A DNA stretch of 64,000 bases, taken from positions 1,054,001 to 1,118,000 of the forward strand of contig NZ_CP049298.1 of NCBI RefSeq assembly GCF_011058315.1, in the 5' to 3' direction. Positions 27,496-36,019 of the stretch are shown one piece after another. Source of the stretch: Chryseobacterium sp. POL2 (lineage in GTDB: Bacteria > Bacteroidota > Bacteroidia > Flavobacteriales > Weeksellaceae). The notes beneath the pieces are model-generated. The model worked only from the letters and a program-made list of their open reading frames with translations. It made no database searches and was not told the DNA's origin. Both the position numbers and the translations under genes were made by a program. Position 1 is the first letter of the stretch. Every line of letters starts with the position of its first letter.

Positions 27496-28796
27496 GCTTG
27501 TAATTTGGTAGATATTTTGTGAAACTGATGTGCAATTTCGTCTAAACAAAGATTTCCGATGCTGCCTTGGTGGCTGTGCCGAAGATCTTTAATATTATAA
27601 TCGAAAGTCCCGTTTTCTATGTCGTTGCCTATTTTGATATAAGCATCACGGAAGGATGCGCCCGTTTTCACCTCTTCATTAATCTTCTCAACACTGAAAA
27701 GATATTTGTATTTTTCGTTCTCCAAAATACCATCGCGCACTTGGATATTTGGAAGTGTATAATTGAGAATCTCTAGACATTCTTTAAGCGAGTCGATGGC
27801 TGGAAAGAGAATTTCTTTCGTCAATTGCATATCGCGGTGATAACCTGATGGCAGATTATTGGTCAACAAAATCAACTCATTGGGAAGCGATTGTATGCGG
27901 TTGCAACGCGCTCTTACCAACTCAAAAATATCTGGATTTTTTTTGTGTGGCATAATGCTGCTACCAGTTGTAAACTCTTTTGGGAAACTTATAAAATCAA
28001 AATTTTGACTTAAATAAAGACAAACATCATAACTAAATTTACCTAAAGTCCCAGCAATGACAGATAAAGCAGAAGCCAACAATTTTTCGGATTTTCCGCG
28101 TGTCATTTGTGCATAGGCTGCATTGTGATTCATCGATGTGAAACCTAATTTTGATGTGGTACTCGCTCTATCAATCGGGAACGACGATCCATAACCTGCG
28201 GCAGAACCTAGTGGATTTTTGTTGATGATATTCTTCACAGACAACAACAATTCTACATCATCCAAAAGCGATTCTGCATAAGCGCCAAACCACAATCCAA
28301 AGGATGAAGGCATCGCGATTTGAAAGTGGGTATAACCTGGCAACAATACATTTTTGTGTTGGTCTGCCAGACGGATAAGTTCTTTAAACAATACATCTAC
28401 CAAAGCAGCAATCTCGCGAACTTCCTGTTGAAGATAAAGTTTGATATCCAACAAAACCTGATCGTTTCTGGATCTTGCGGTATGAATTTTCTTTCCTGTA
28501 TCGCCTAATTTCTCAATCAAAATAGATTCTATTTGAGAATGGATATCTTCTGCGGTAACATCAATTTGGAAAATTCCGGATTCGATATCTTTAAGAATAT
28601 TTTCCAGAACCGATAACATCGACAAAGATTCTTCTTGGGAAATAAGTCCTACTTCTGCCAACATTTTGCAATGCGCCATAGAGCCTATCACATCATATTT
28701 TGCCAAACGATCATCAAAATCCAAATCTTTTCCTACCGTGAATTTGTTCACAAGTTCATCGGTTTTGGATTGATCTTTCTGCCAAATTTTTTTCAT
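27492..28796 (-). CDS. argH: Argininosuccinate lyase
   Basis: Last step of arginine synthesis: cleaves argininosuccinate to arginine and fumarate. A fumarase/aspartase superfamily member with the signature GSSIMPHKKNPD near residue 280 containing the catalytic Ser. N-terminal motifs include EDIHSQIES and TARSRNDQVLLD. The 434-residue length is slightly short but complete. It is the final gene of the arg operon; 171 nt containing a structured element separate it from argE'. Its 3' end overlaps the Lrp gene by 4 bp, with no terminator visible. Confidence 0.96.
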   Translation of the reverse strand: MKKIWQKDQSKTDELVNKFTVGKDLDFDDRLAKYDVIGSMAHCKMLAEVGLISQEESLSMLSVLENILKDIESGIFQIDVTAEDIHSQIESILIEKLGDTGKKIHTARSRNDQVLLDIKLYLQQEVREIAALVDVLFKELIRLADQHKNVLLPGYTHFQIAMPSSFGLWFGAYAESLLDDVELLLSVKNIINKNPLGSAAGYGSSFPIDRASTTSKLGFTSMNHNAAYAQMTRGKSEKLLASALSVIAGTLGKFSYDVCLYLSQNFDFISFPKEFTTGSSIMPHKKNPDIFELVRARCNRIQSLPNELILLTNNLPSGYHRDMQLTKEILFPAIDSLKECLEILNYTLPNIQVRDGILENEKYKYLFSVEKINEEVKTGASFRDAYIKIGNDIENGTFDYNIKDLRHSHQGSIGNLCLDEIAHQFHKISTKLQA

Positions 28797-28855
28797 TGTT
28801 TTAATTCTATTTTTGATGTCTTAATAATGACATCGGTATCAAAGTGTATTCTAAA

Positions 28856-28960
28856 AACAGTTAGTAGTTGCAGCCCGGCCTGAGTGGAGCTCATTTTTTT
28901 TGAAATGGATAAAAGCATGGCAAAAAAAATAGCGGGAACGGAGGACGGAAAAGCTGCCCA
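28856..28960. repeat. Structured intergenic element inside the arg operon (copy B)
   Basis: Starts AACAGTTAGTAGTTGCAGCCC and ends ATAGCGGGAACGGAGG...AAGCTGCCC, between argE' and argH. A T8 arm (28893-28900) faces an A8 arm (28922-28929), giving the same layout as 8991-9094: an AGCCC head, a variable hairpin, then an ATAGCGGGAA tail. Noncoding. Confidence 0.6.
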
Positions 28961-28967
28961 AATTAAA

Positions 28968-30056
28968 TTATAAAACTTGTTCTAAAATATTGATATAGAT
29001 GTCTATACCTTCTTTGATTTCGTTAATGTAAATATATTCGTCCGCTGTGTGTGATCTAAGGCTATCGCCGGGACCAATCTTCACCGAAGTGCATGGAATA
29101 ATCGCTTGATCCGACGATGTCGGTGATCCGTAAGTTGTCCTCCCAATCGACAATCCTGCCTGAACAAAAGGATGATTGATATCGATTTTTGAAGAATTAA
29201 GTCTAAATGATCGCGGTGTCAAAGTTGACTTCATTTCTTTTTGGATGATATCAAAAACCTCCTTGTTGCTGTAAGAATCTGTTACGCGAACATCCAGTGT
29301 GAAATTGCATTTCTCGGGAACAACATTGTGCTGTGTGCCGGCATTAATCACAGAAAGTGTGACTTTGACGTCGCCCAGATACTCTGACGTTTTCTCGAAT
29401 TTATAATTAAGAATATGTTGCAAATCTGCCATACACTTAACAATTGCATTGTCATTATTAGGATGCGCCGCGTGAGAAGCTGTGCCCGTCATTTCGCCAT
29501 CGATAACCAAAAGTCCTTTTTCAGCGATTGCCAAATTCATCTGCGTTGGTTCGCCAACAATAGCCAACTCTACATTTGGGAGTTGCGGAAACAAAGCTTC
29601 GATACCGTCCAAACCAGAGATTTCTTCTTCGGCAGTCAAGGCAATAATCAAATTATGCGACAAATTTTCGGCTTCATAAAAATGTAGAAAAACTTGAGCC
29701 ATCGCTACCAAAGACGCGCCAGCATCGTTGCTCCCCAAACCAAAAATTTTTCCATCTTTTTCTACTGGGATAAAAGGATCCATCGTATAAGCTTTGTTAG
29801 GCTTCACCGTGTCGTGGTGCGTGTTAAGCAAAATAGAGGGTTTCGAAGCATCAAAATATTTGTTGGTTGCCCAAATATTATTTTTGAAACGCTTGGTTAC
29901 AATGCCTTTTTCTTTGAAGAAAGCTTCTATGATCAATGACACGTCATATTCTTCTCGGCTAAGAGAAGGCGTAGCAATCATTCTTTTGAGAAGCTTGGTG
30001 GCATTATCCAGCAATTCATTTATATTATTAACAGATTTCAGTTCCGTAGTTTCCAT
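28968..30056 (-). CDS. argE: N-acylcitrulline deacylase, M20 family (ArgE')
   Basis: Metal-dependent deacylase of the ArgE/DapE group. The metal and catalytic residues are all present: H80-x-D82 (NTHHDTV), D111 (GSNDAGAS), E143/E144 (TAEEE) and E169 (VGEPT); the dimerisation domain holds SHAAHP. In operons with an acylornithine carbamoyltransferase, the enzyme in this place removes the acyl group from acylcitrulline instead of acylornithine. With a succinyl-type ArgF' (residue Val90), N-succinylcitrulline is the probable substrate. Length 362. Its first 29 bases overlap the end of argB. Family sure; substrate inferred. Confidence 0.9.
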   Translation of the reverse strand: METTELKSVNNINELLDNATKLLKRMIATPSLSREEYDVSLIIEAFFKEKGIVTKRFKNNIWATNKYFDASKPSILLNTHHDTVKPNKAYTMDPFIPVEKDGKIFGLGSNDAGASLVAMAQVFLHFYEAENLSHNLIIALTAEEEISGLDGIEALFPQLPNVELAIVGEPTQMNLAIAEKGLLVIDGEMTGTASHAAHPNNDNAIVKCMADLQHILNYKFEKTSEYLGDVKVTLSVINAGTQHNVVPEKCNFTLDVRVTDSYSNKEVFDIIQKEMKSTLTPRSFRLNSSKIDINHPFVQAGLSIGRTTYGSPTSSDQAIIPCTSVKIGPGDSLRSHTADEYIYINEIKEGIDIYINILEQVL

Positions 30057-30816
30057 GTGTTATTTGTTCTTGTAGTTTAGTTTCATTAATTAAGAAAACT
30101 TTATTAACGCCTTTATTTTTGGCGCGTAACGCATTTTCAATTTTGGGGAGAATGCCTTTATGGATTTTCTTCTCTTTTTTAAGTTTTAAAACATCAGCCT
30201 CCGAAAGTGATTTTATCAACGTAGAACTGTCTTTAACATTTTCTAAAACGCCGTCTTTATCAAAACAATACAACAATTCGACATCGAATTTTTTGGATAA
30301 TGCCTGCGCCAAAACCGAGGCTATTGCATCGGCATTTGTGTTGAGCAAATCGCCGTGATGATCGTGTGTAATCGCTGAAAAAACAGGAATTAACTCGAGT
30401 TTTAGAAACTTACGTAGCAGTTTTGCATTGACACTTTTGCGGTTAACATCGCCAACAAATCCAAAATCCACATCATCTACGGGGCGTTTCTCTGCATGAA
30501 TCAAGTTGGCATCTGCACCAGAAAATCCCATCGCATCGCAATCCAAATTTTGGAGTTTTGCAACGATACTCTTGTTAATTTTCCCAGCATAGACCATTGT
30601 TGCAATATCCAAAGTCTGCGCATTTGTCACTCTCCTACCATCGACCATCTGTTGGGGAATATGTAGTTTTTCCGCCAACGTGCTGGTTAATTTTCCACCA
30701 CCATGTACCAAAATTCGTTTTTCGGGAATTTCAGAAAAAGTATTTAGAAATTGTTCCAAAGCGACTTCGTCATCGATCAAAGCGCCGCCAATTTTTATGA
30801 TATACAGTTTTTCCAT
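30028..30816 (-). CDS. argB: Acylglutamate kinase
   Basis: Phosphorylates the gamma-carboxyl of N-acylglutamate with ATP. Amino-acid-kinase fold: KIGGALIDD near the N-terminus, then the ILVHGGGKLT phosphate loop and DGRRVTNAQTLDIATMVYAG, which contacts the substrate. The LNTNADAIASVLA nucleotide-site segment follows. The 262-residue length is the short arginine-insensitive-type size, without the N-terminal helix of feedback-inhibited enzymes. It overlaps argE' by 29 bp. In this pathway it may act on N-succinylglutamate. Confidence 0.95.
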   Translation of the reverse strand: MEKLYIIKIGGALIDDEVALEQFLNTFSEIPEKRILVHGGGKLTSTLAEKLHIPQQMVDGRRVTNAQTLDIATMVYAGKINKSIVAKLQNLDCDAMGFSGADANLIHAEKRPVDDVDFGFVGDVNRKSVNAKLLRKFLKLELIPVFSAITHDHHGDLLNTNADAIASVLAQALSKKFDVELLYCFDKDGVLENVKDSSTLIKSLSEADVLKLKKEKKIHKGILPKIENALRAKNKGVNKVFLINETKLQEQITHGNYGTEIC

Positions 30817-30920
30817 GTTGTGTTTTGTTTAGCAGAGACTAAAAATTTTAGAATTGCTAAATCAGAGTTTCTTTGTTTGTGTTTTAAAATTAAGGATTTA
30901 GAGTTTAAGTCGTTTAATGA

Positions 30921-31874
30921 TTATTTTAAGTCATTTAATATTTTGCTAAATACGGTTTGTGCTGAGAAAATTCTATTTTTTGTTTGTTGATAAATAATAG
31001 AATGCTCGCTGTCTATCACTTCATCACTCAATTCCACATTGCGACGTACGGGTAAACAATGCATCACTTTGGCATCGTTCGTTAATTTCAATTTTTCTAA
31101 AGACAACATCCAATCGCCTTCTACTTCTGGCATTGCGGCATAATCATCAAAAGACGACCAGTTTTTAACATAGATAAAATCGGCATCTTTCAAAGCATCA
31201 TCTTGGTTATGAACAACTGGCGTGTCTTTAACAAATTTTGGATCTAAGTCATAGCCTTCAGGATTGGCAATCACCAAATCGACATCCATATTCTGCATCC
31301 ATTCTGCAAAAGAGTTCCCTACGGCATGCGCAATTGGTTTTATATGAGGCGCCCAAGTCAAAACGACTTTTGGTTTTTTATCTTGTTTCCAATTTTCAGT
31401 AATCGTGATACAATCTGCAAAACTTTGCAATGGGTGACGCGTCGCAGACTCTAGGGAAACAACTGGTACTTTTGCATGTTTTTCGAACTGGCTCAGGATG
31501 CTTTCGTTGGTGTCATCTTCTTTGGACTTCATCCCTGCAAAACAACGTACTGCAATGATGTCGCAATATTGGTTAAGAACTTCAATCGCGTCTTTGATGT
31601 GTTCTACCGTTCCGCCATCCATCACCGCACCGTCTGCAAATTCGAGGTTCCAAGCTTCTTGTGCAGCGTTTAAAATCAAAACATTTAATCCTAAATTTTG
31701 CGCTGCAATTTGACTGCTCAGTCTCGTTCTAAGACTTGAATTAAGAAATACCAAACCTATGGTTTTTCCGTTTCCTTTTGTTGGCTCCGCAAGAGGATTG
31801 GCTTTAATCTCTAATGCTTTTTTTATCATAGATTGAAGATTATCTACATCTTCTACAGTTGTGAATTTTTTCAT
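30921..31874 (-). CDS. argF': N-succinylornithine (or N-acetylornithine) carbamoyltransferase
   Basis: Transfers the carbamoyl group of carbamoyl phosphate to an acylated ornithine. The carbamoyl-phosphate motif is SSLRTR (46-51), and the motifs HPLQSFADC and MHCLPVRRN are also present. The FLNSSLRTRLSSQIAAQNLG and MDGGTVEHI segments are those of the AOTCase/SOTCase group, not of ordinary OTCase. The residue that discriminates acetyl from succinyl substrates (Glu92 in Xanthomonas AOTCase, Pro90 in Bacteroides SOTCase) is Val90 here, which argues for succinylornithine. Length 317. It sits 104 nt upstream of argB; carbamoyl phosphate comes from carAB in the same window. Confidence 0.93.
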   Translation of the reverse strand: MKKFTTVEDVDNLQSMIKKALEIKANPLAEPTKGNGKTIGLVFLNSSLRTRLSSQIAAQNLGLNVLILNAAQEAWNLEFADGAVMDGGTVEHIKDAIEVLNQYCDIIAVRCFAGMKSKEDDTNESILSQFEKHAKVPVVSLESATRHPLQSFADCITITENWKQDKKPKVVLTWAPHIKPIAHAVGNSFAEWMQNMDVDLVIANPEGYDLDPKFVKDTPVVHNQDDALKDADFIYVKNWSSFDDYAAMPEVEGDWMLSLEKLKLTNDAKVMHCLPVRRNVELSDEVIDSEHSIIYQQTKNRIFSAQTVFSKILNDLK

Positions 31875-31957
31875 TTTAGTTGTGGCTAATTTTTAAACAA
31901 ACAAGCTTCTCAAACTTCATTTAACATTTTACACTCATCATGAAGCTTGTTATTTTT

Positions 31958-33094
31958 TTAATTTAAATTTTGAAGAGTATCTTCTAAAGCCTCAATAAAA
32001 ATGTCGGCTTCTTTTTCTGTGATGTTAAGTGCTGGCAGAATCCTCAAAACATTTTTGTCGTTGGCATTACCTGTAAAGACAAAATGTTTTTTCAACAAAT
32101 CTGAACGAACTCCCGCGCAAGCTTGATCCAACTCAATGCCCATCATCAGTCCACGTCGTCTAATGGATTTTATATGTTTAAAATTTTTGATTTTCTCCTC
32201 GATATATTGCCCAATTTTTTCAGCGTTATCAATAAGACTTTCATTTTTAATAACATCCAACACCGCGATTCCTGCCGCGCAAGCCAAATGATTACCGCCA
32301 AAAGTTGTTCCTAAAAGCCCATGGATCGCTTTGAATTTTGGACTAATTAAAACCCCAGCAATTGGGAAACCATTTCCCATCCCTTTTGCTGTGGTGATAA
32401 TATCAGGCTTCACATCGAACTCCTGATGGGCAAAGAAATGTCCCGCACGTCCATAACCAGATTGCACTTCATCCAGAATCATCACGGCATCATGGCTATC
32501 GCACAAACTTCTAATTTTCTGAATGAAGTGTTCCTCTGGCAAATTAATACCGCCCACACCTTGAATTCCTTCTACAATTACGGCACTAATTTCTTTGGTC
32601 TTGAATATAGTTTCTAAAGCGTCAACATTGTTCCAATCACATTTTATAAAACGGTCAGAAAAGTTGACTGGCACAACAATTTTGGGATTATCCGTTACAG
32701 AAACTGCTGCAGACGTACGTCCATGAAAAGAGCCCGAAAAATAAATTACATTCTTCTTCCCATTATGAAAAGAGGCTAGTTTAAGAGCGTTTTCGTTAGC
32801 TTCCGCGCCCGAATTACAAAGGAACAAACTGTAATCTTCGTAACCCGAAAGCTCACCCAATTTTTGTGCTAATTCTACTTGTAAATCGTTCTGCACCGAA
32901 TTTGAATAAAATGAAATTTTCTCTAATTGATCTTTCAGTTTATCTTGATAATACGGATGATTGTGACCTATGGACATCACTGCATGACCTCCATAAAAGT
33001 CTAAATATTGTTGTCCCTTATCATCCCACAAAAACGAGCCTTTGGCTTTTACAGGATTAATATCGAATAAAGGATATACGTCAAATAAATTCAT
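31958..33094 (-). CDS. argD: Acylornithine aminotransferase
   Basis: PLP-dependent class III aminotransferase converting N-acyl-glutamate semialdehyde and glutamate to N-acylornithine. Signatures are NSGAEANENALKLA, SFHGRT, the ILDEVQSGYGRAGHFFAHQ stretch, and the Schiff-base Lys237 in TTAKGMGNGFP, followed by TTFGGNHLACAAG. Length 378. Downstream, before argF', an 83-nt gap holds a 10-bp inverted repeat (AACAAGCTTC / GAAGCTTGTT). Confidence 0.95.
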   Translation of the reverse strand: MNLFDVYPLFDINPVKAKGSFLWDDKGQQYLDFYGGHAVMSIGHNHPYYQDKLKDQLEKISFYSNSVQNDLQVELAQKLGELSGYEDYSLFLCNSGAEANENALKLASFHNGKKNVIYFSGSFHGRTSAAVSVTDNPKIVVPVNFSDRFIKCDWNNVDALETIFKTKEISAVIVEGIQGVGGINLPEEHFIQKIRSLCDSHDAVMILDEVQSGYGRAGHFFAHQEFDVKPDIITTAKGMGNGFPIAGVLISPKFKAIHGLLGTTFGGNHLACAAGIAVLDVIKNESLIDNAEKIGQYIEEKIKNFKHIKSIRRRGLMMGIELDQACAGVRSDLLKKHFVFTGNANDKNVLRILPALNITEKEADIFIEALEDTLQNLN

Positions 33095-33129
33095 TTTTTA
33101 AAAAAATTTTTATTTTAGTTTCAATAAAA

Positions 33130-34092
33130 CTAAAATGCAATTGGCTTTAATTTTAAACCTAAAGTTTCTTCCCAGTTCATAGCGATGTTCATATTCTGTA
33201 GTGCTTGTCCAGAAGCTCCTTTCAGAAGGTTATCAATCGCAGAATGCACCACGATAAAATCGCCTTGTTTTTCGATCTCGATAAGGCACTTGTTGGTGTT
33301 AACCACTTGTTTCATATCGATTGGCTTTTCGGAAATATGTACAAAAAGAGAATCTTTATAAAAGTTTTTAAACAACAGCTTTAGTTCTTCTAAAGTCTTA
33401 TCACATTTAATTGTAGAACTTGTGAAAATTCCTCTTGCAAAATCGCCACGCCAAGGCACGAAATTGAATTGTACCTTTCCTGAATTAACCGCGTTAACAT
33501 TCATTAAAATCTCTTCAACATGTTGATGTGTCAAAGTTTTGTAAGCTGAAATATTATCGTTGCGCCAAGTAAAATGCGTCGCGGATTGCAGTTTTTGACC
33601 TGCACCTGTAGAACCTGTAATCCCCGTTGTGTAAACATCTTGCAACAAATTAGCCGAAGCTAACGGCAATAATGCCAACTGAATTGCTGTCGCAAAACAA
33701 CCTGGATTAGCAATGCTTTTCGCAGATTTTATGTTTTCTTTATTAAGCTCTGGAAGTCCATAGATGAAATTTCGTTTTCCAAATTGACTTTCTAAACGGA
33801 AATCGTTACCCAAATCGATGATTAAGCTTTCTTTGTTAACTTCGTTTTGCAATAACCAATTTTGACTTTCTTTATGCGGAAGACACAAAAACAAAATGTC
33901 AACATTTTGGAAAACATTGGTCAATTCCATGTCGCAAATACCCGATAAATCAGGATAAATCTCAGAAATTTTAGTTCCAGAATTTGAGCGACTGAAAAGG
34001 CATTTCAGTTCCACTTCTGGATGAAAAACCAACAGACGCACCAACTCGCTTCCTGTATAACCGTTTGCTCCGATAATTCCGACAGATTTCAT
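33130..34092 (-). CDS. argC: N-acyl-gamma-glutamyl-phosphate reductase
   Basis: NADPH-dependent reduction of N-acylglutamyl phosphate to the semialdehyde. Rossmann start GIIGANGYTGSELVRLL and catalytic Cys132 in NPGCFATAIQLAL are clear. Further motifs are GSTGAGQKL and the late HQHVEEI. Length 320. Its ATG overlaps the argG stop as TAATG, indicating translational coupling. Confidence 0.96.
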   Translation of the reverse strand: MKSVGIIGANGYTGSELVRLLVFHPEVELKCLFSRSNSGTKISEIYPDLSGICDMELTNVFQNVDILFLCLPHKESQNWLLQNEVNKESLIIDLGNDFRLESQFGKRNFIYGLPELNKENIKSAKSIANPGCFATAIQLALLPLASANLLQDVYTTGITGSTGAGQKLQSATHFTWRNDNISAYKTLTHQHVEEILMNVNAVNSGKVQFNFVPWRGDFARGIFTSSTIKCDKTLEELKLLFKNFYKDSLFVHISEKPIDMKQVVNTNKCLIEIEKQGDFIVVHSAIDNLLKGASGQALQNMNIAMNWEETLGLKLKPIAF

Positions 34093-35282
34093 TAGCTTTT
34101 ATTAATTTGATGATAAATCGTTAACGAATTGCTCAATACTTTAGTAAAGCCTTTAACATCATCTCCTGTCCATGTGCGATTAGCTTCGCCATAACTACCG
34201 AATTTATCGGACATCAAATCATTTTCGGACTCAATTCCGTTTAAAACAAATCGATAAGGATAAAGCGTTATAAATACTTTTCCGTTAACTGTCTTTTGAG
34301 AATCATTAAAGAAAGTTTCTATATTTCTCATGACTGGATCCAGGAAAAGCGCTTCGTGAAGCCAGTTGCCATACCAATCTGCCAATTGAGACTTGATGGT
34401 TTGTTGGTATTTTGACAAAGTATGTTTTTCTAACAAATGGTGTGCTTTTATCGAAATTAAAGCCGCAGCCGCTTCGAAGCCGACACGACCTTTTATCCCA
34501 ACAATCGTATCCCCGACATGGATATCGCGGCCAATCCCATAAGGACTTGCCAAAGCTTCGATCTTTTGAATTGCAAAAACTGGATGTGCAAAATTGTCAC
34601 CGTTGACAGCTACAATTTCACCATTTTTAAATTCGATTTCCAATTCCGAAGTTTCCGTTTTCACAACTTGCGATGGATAAGCCGACTCTGGAAGATTATG
34701 ACGTGACTTTAAGGTTTCTTTTCCACCAACAGAAGTTCCCCAAAGTCCTTTGTTTATGGAATATTGTGCTTTTTCAAAATCGATATTAAAACCATATCGT
34801 TTTAAAAATTCGATTTCTTCTTCTCTTGACAACGACATATCACGAATTGGGGTGATAATCTCCATTTCTGGACACATCACTTGGAAAATCAAGTCAAAAC
34901 GAACTTGATCATTTCCTGCTCCCGTACTTCCGTGTGCTATTGCCGAAGCACCAATTTCCTTAGCATATTTTGCAATATTTTGCGCTTGTACAGTACGTTC
35001 TGCACTTACCGACAATGGATATGTATTATTTTTAAGGACATTCCCGAAGATTAAATATTTCACACAATCTTCGTAATATTCCTTTTCCGCGTTAATAAAT
35101 GCATAAGTTGTAACACCTAGTTTTTCGGCGCGAGATTTTAATTCAGCTTCATCAGCTTCTGAAAAACCTCCAGTATTAACAGTAACGGCGTGAACTTCGT
35201 AACCCAAAGTTTCGCTTAAATATTTTGCACAATATGAAGTGTCTAATCCGCCACTAAACGCCAATACTACACTTTTCTTCAT
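34092..35282 (-). CDS. argG: Argininosuccinate synthase
   Basis: ATP-dependent joining of citrulline and aspartate. The PP-loop SGGLDTS is at residues 10-16, and HGSTGAGNDQVRFDL is the citrulline/ATP-site signature. Length 396. Its start overlaps the end of the upstream GNAT gene by 29 bp. Although it acts late in the pathway, it is encoded near the operon head, the usual Bacteroidetes arrangement. Confidence 0.96.
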   Translation of the reverse strand: MKKSVVLAFSGGLDTSYCAKYLSETLGYEVHAVTVNTGGFSEADEAELKSRAEKLGVTTYAFINAEKEYYEDCVKYLIFGNVLKNNTYPLSVSAERTVQAQNIAKYAKEIGASAIAHGSTGAGNDQVRFDLIFQVMCPEMEIITPIRDMSLSREEEIEFLKRYGFNIDFEKAQYSINKGLWGTSVGGKETLKSRHNLPESAYPSQVVKTETSELEIEFKNGEIVAVNGDNFAHPVFAIQKIEALASPYGIGRDIHVGDTIVGIKGRVGFEAAAALISIKAHHLLEKHTLSKYQQTIKSQLADWYGNWLHEALFLDPVMRNIETFFNDSQKTVNGKVFITLYPYRFVLNGIESENDLMSDKFGSYGEANRTWTGDDVKGFTKVLSNSLTIYHQINKS

Positions 35283-35850
35283 TTTTTGTATTTTTTTCTG
35301 TTATTGTATTAAATGGAAATGCCTCTTGTTTTGACGTGTACAACATTGCCGTACACAGACAATTTTCTCTGTTTTTACTCTGCAAAACCTTATAATTTAC
35401 ACAACTTTTACAACCTTCCCAAAATGTTTCATCTTTTGTAATTTCGGAATAAGTTACTGGCTTATACCCCAAATCCGAATTGATTTTCATGATCGCAAGG
35501 CCAGTTGTCAAACTAAACATTTTAGCATCAGGATATTTGGCTCGAGACAATTCAAAAATTTTATCTTTCATCATTTTTGCCAGACCTCTATTCCTGAAAT
35601 TAGGAGAAACAATCATCCCAGAATTTGCTACATATTCACCATCGCTCCATGATGACAAATAACAAAATCCGGCCCAACAACCATCGTCATCAGTTGCTAC
35701 AACCGCATTGCCTTCCAACATTTTATAACGCAAAAACTCTACTGTTCTTTGCGCAATACCTGTTCCTCTTTTTAAGGCCGAGTCCGCCATCTCCTGCTTG
35801 ATTTCCTCTGCGTAATGCAAATGTTTTTCTGAGGAAATTTCTATCTTCAT
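35254..35850 (-). CDS. GNAT acyltransferase heading the arg operon, candidate N-acylglutamate synthase
   Basis: A 198-residue GNAT protein. The acyl-CoA loop is NFRNRGLAKMM (residues ~84-94), with SGMIVSPN as the preceding strand. Its place as the first gene of an arginine operon with no argA or argJ makes it the best candidate for making N-acetyl- or N-succinylglutamate. From memory, an equivalent gene upstream of Bacteroides argG has been genetically tied to this step. A C-terminal cluster of four cysteines (C147, C150, C164, C166: GCKSC ... NCLCT) suggests a metal or redox site not typical of GNATs. The 3' end overlaps argG by 29 bp. An excellent promoter lies just upstream. Confidence 0.85.
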   Translation of the reverse strand: MKIEISSEKHLHYAEEIKQEMADSALKRGTGIAQRTVEFLRYKMLEGNAVVATDDDGCWAGFCYLSSWSDGEYVANSGMIVSPNFRNRGLAKMMKDKIFELSRAKYPDAKMFSLTTGLAIMKINSDLGYKPVTYSEITKDETFWEGCKSCVNYKVLQSKNRENCLCTAMLYTSKQEAFPFNTITEKNTKNEEKCSIGV

Positions 35851-35873
35851 TGACTTATATCTAATTAAAGCAG

Positions 35874-35906
35874 CAAATTTAAAACATATTTTCTTTATAA
35901 AGCAAA
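35874..35906 (-). promoter_or_regulatory. Promoter of the arginine operon
   Basis: On the minus strand TTTG (35903-35906), 21 nt, then TAAATTTG (35874-35881), 23 nt before the ATG of the first gene. It fits the Bacteroidetes consensus. Confidence 0.65.
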
Positions 35907-36000
35907 TTTTTTAGATATTTTTTATTGTAATTAAATTTAATTAAGGTTATTTATCTACAAATGTTAAAATATACATATTTGCTAAATTATTATATATTTG

Positions 36001-36014
36001 CTATATTAATATAG
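36001..36014. promoter_or_regulatory. Perfect 14-bp palindrome upstream of the zinc-ribbon/HTH gene
   Basis: CTATATTAATATAG is its own reverse complement. It lies 5 nt before the ATG and directly after a TATATTTG -7 box (35993-36000). It could be an autoregulatory operator; the AT-only core lowers its significance. Confidence 0.4.
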
Positions 36015-36019
36015 TTACT

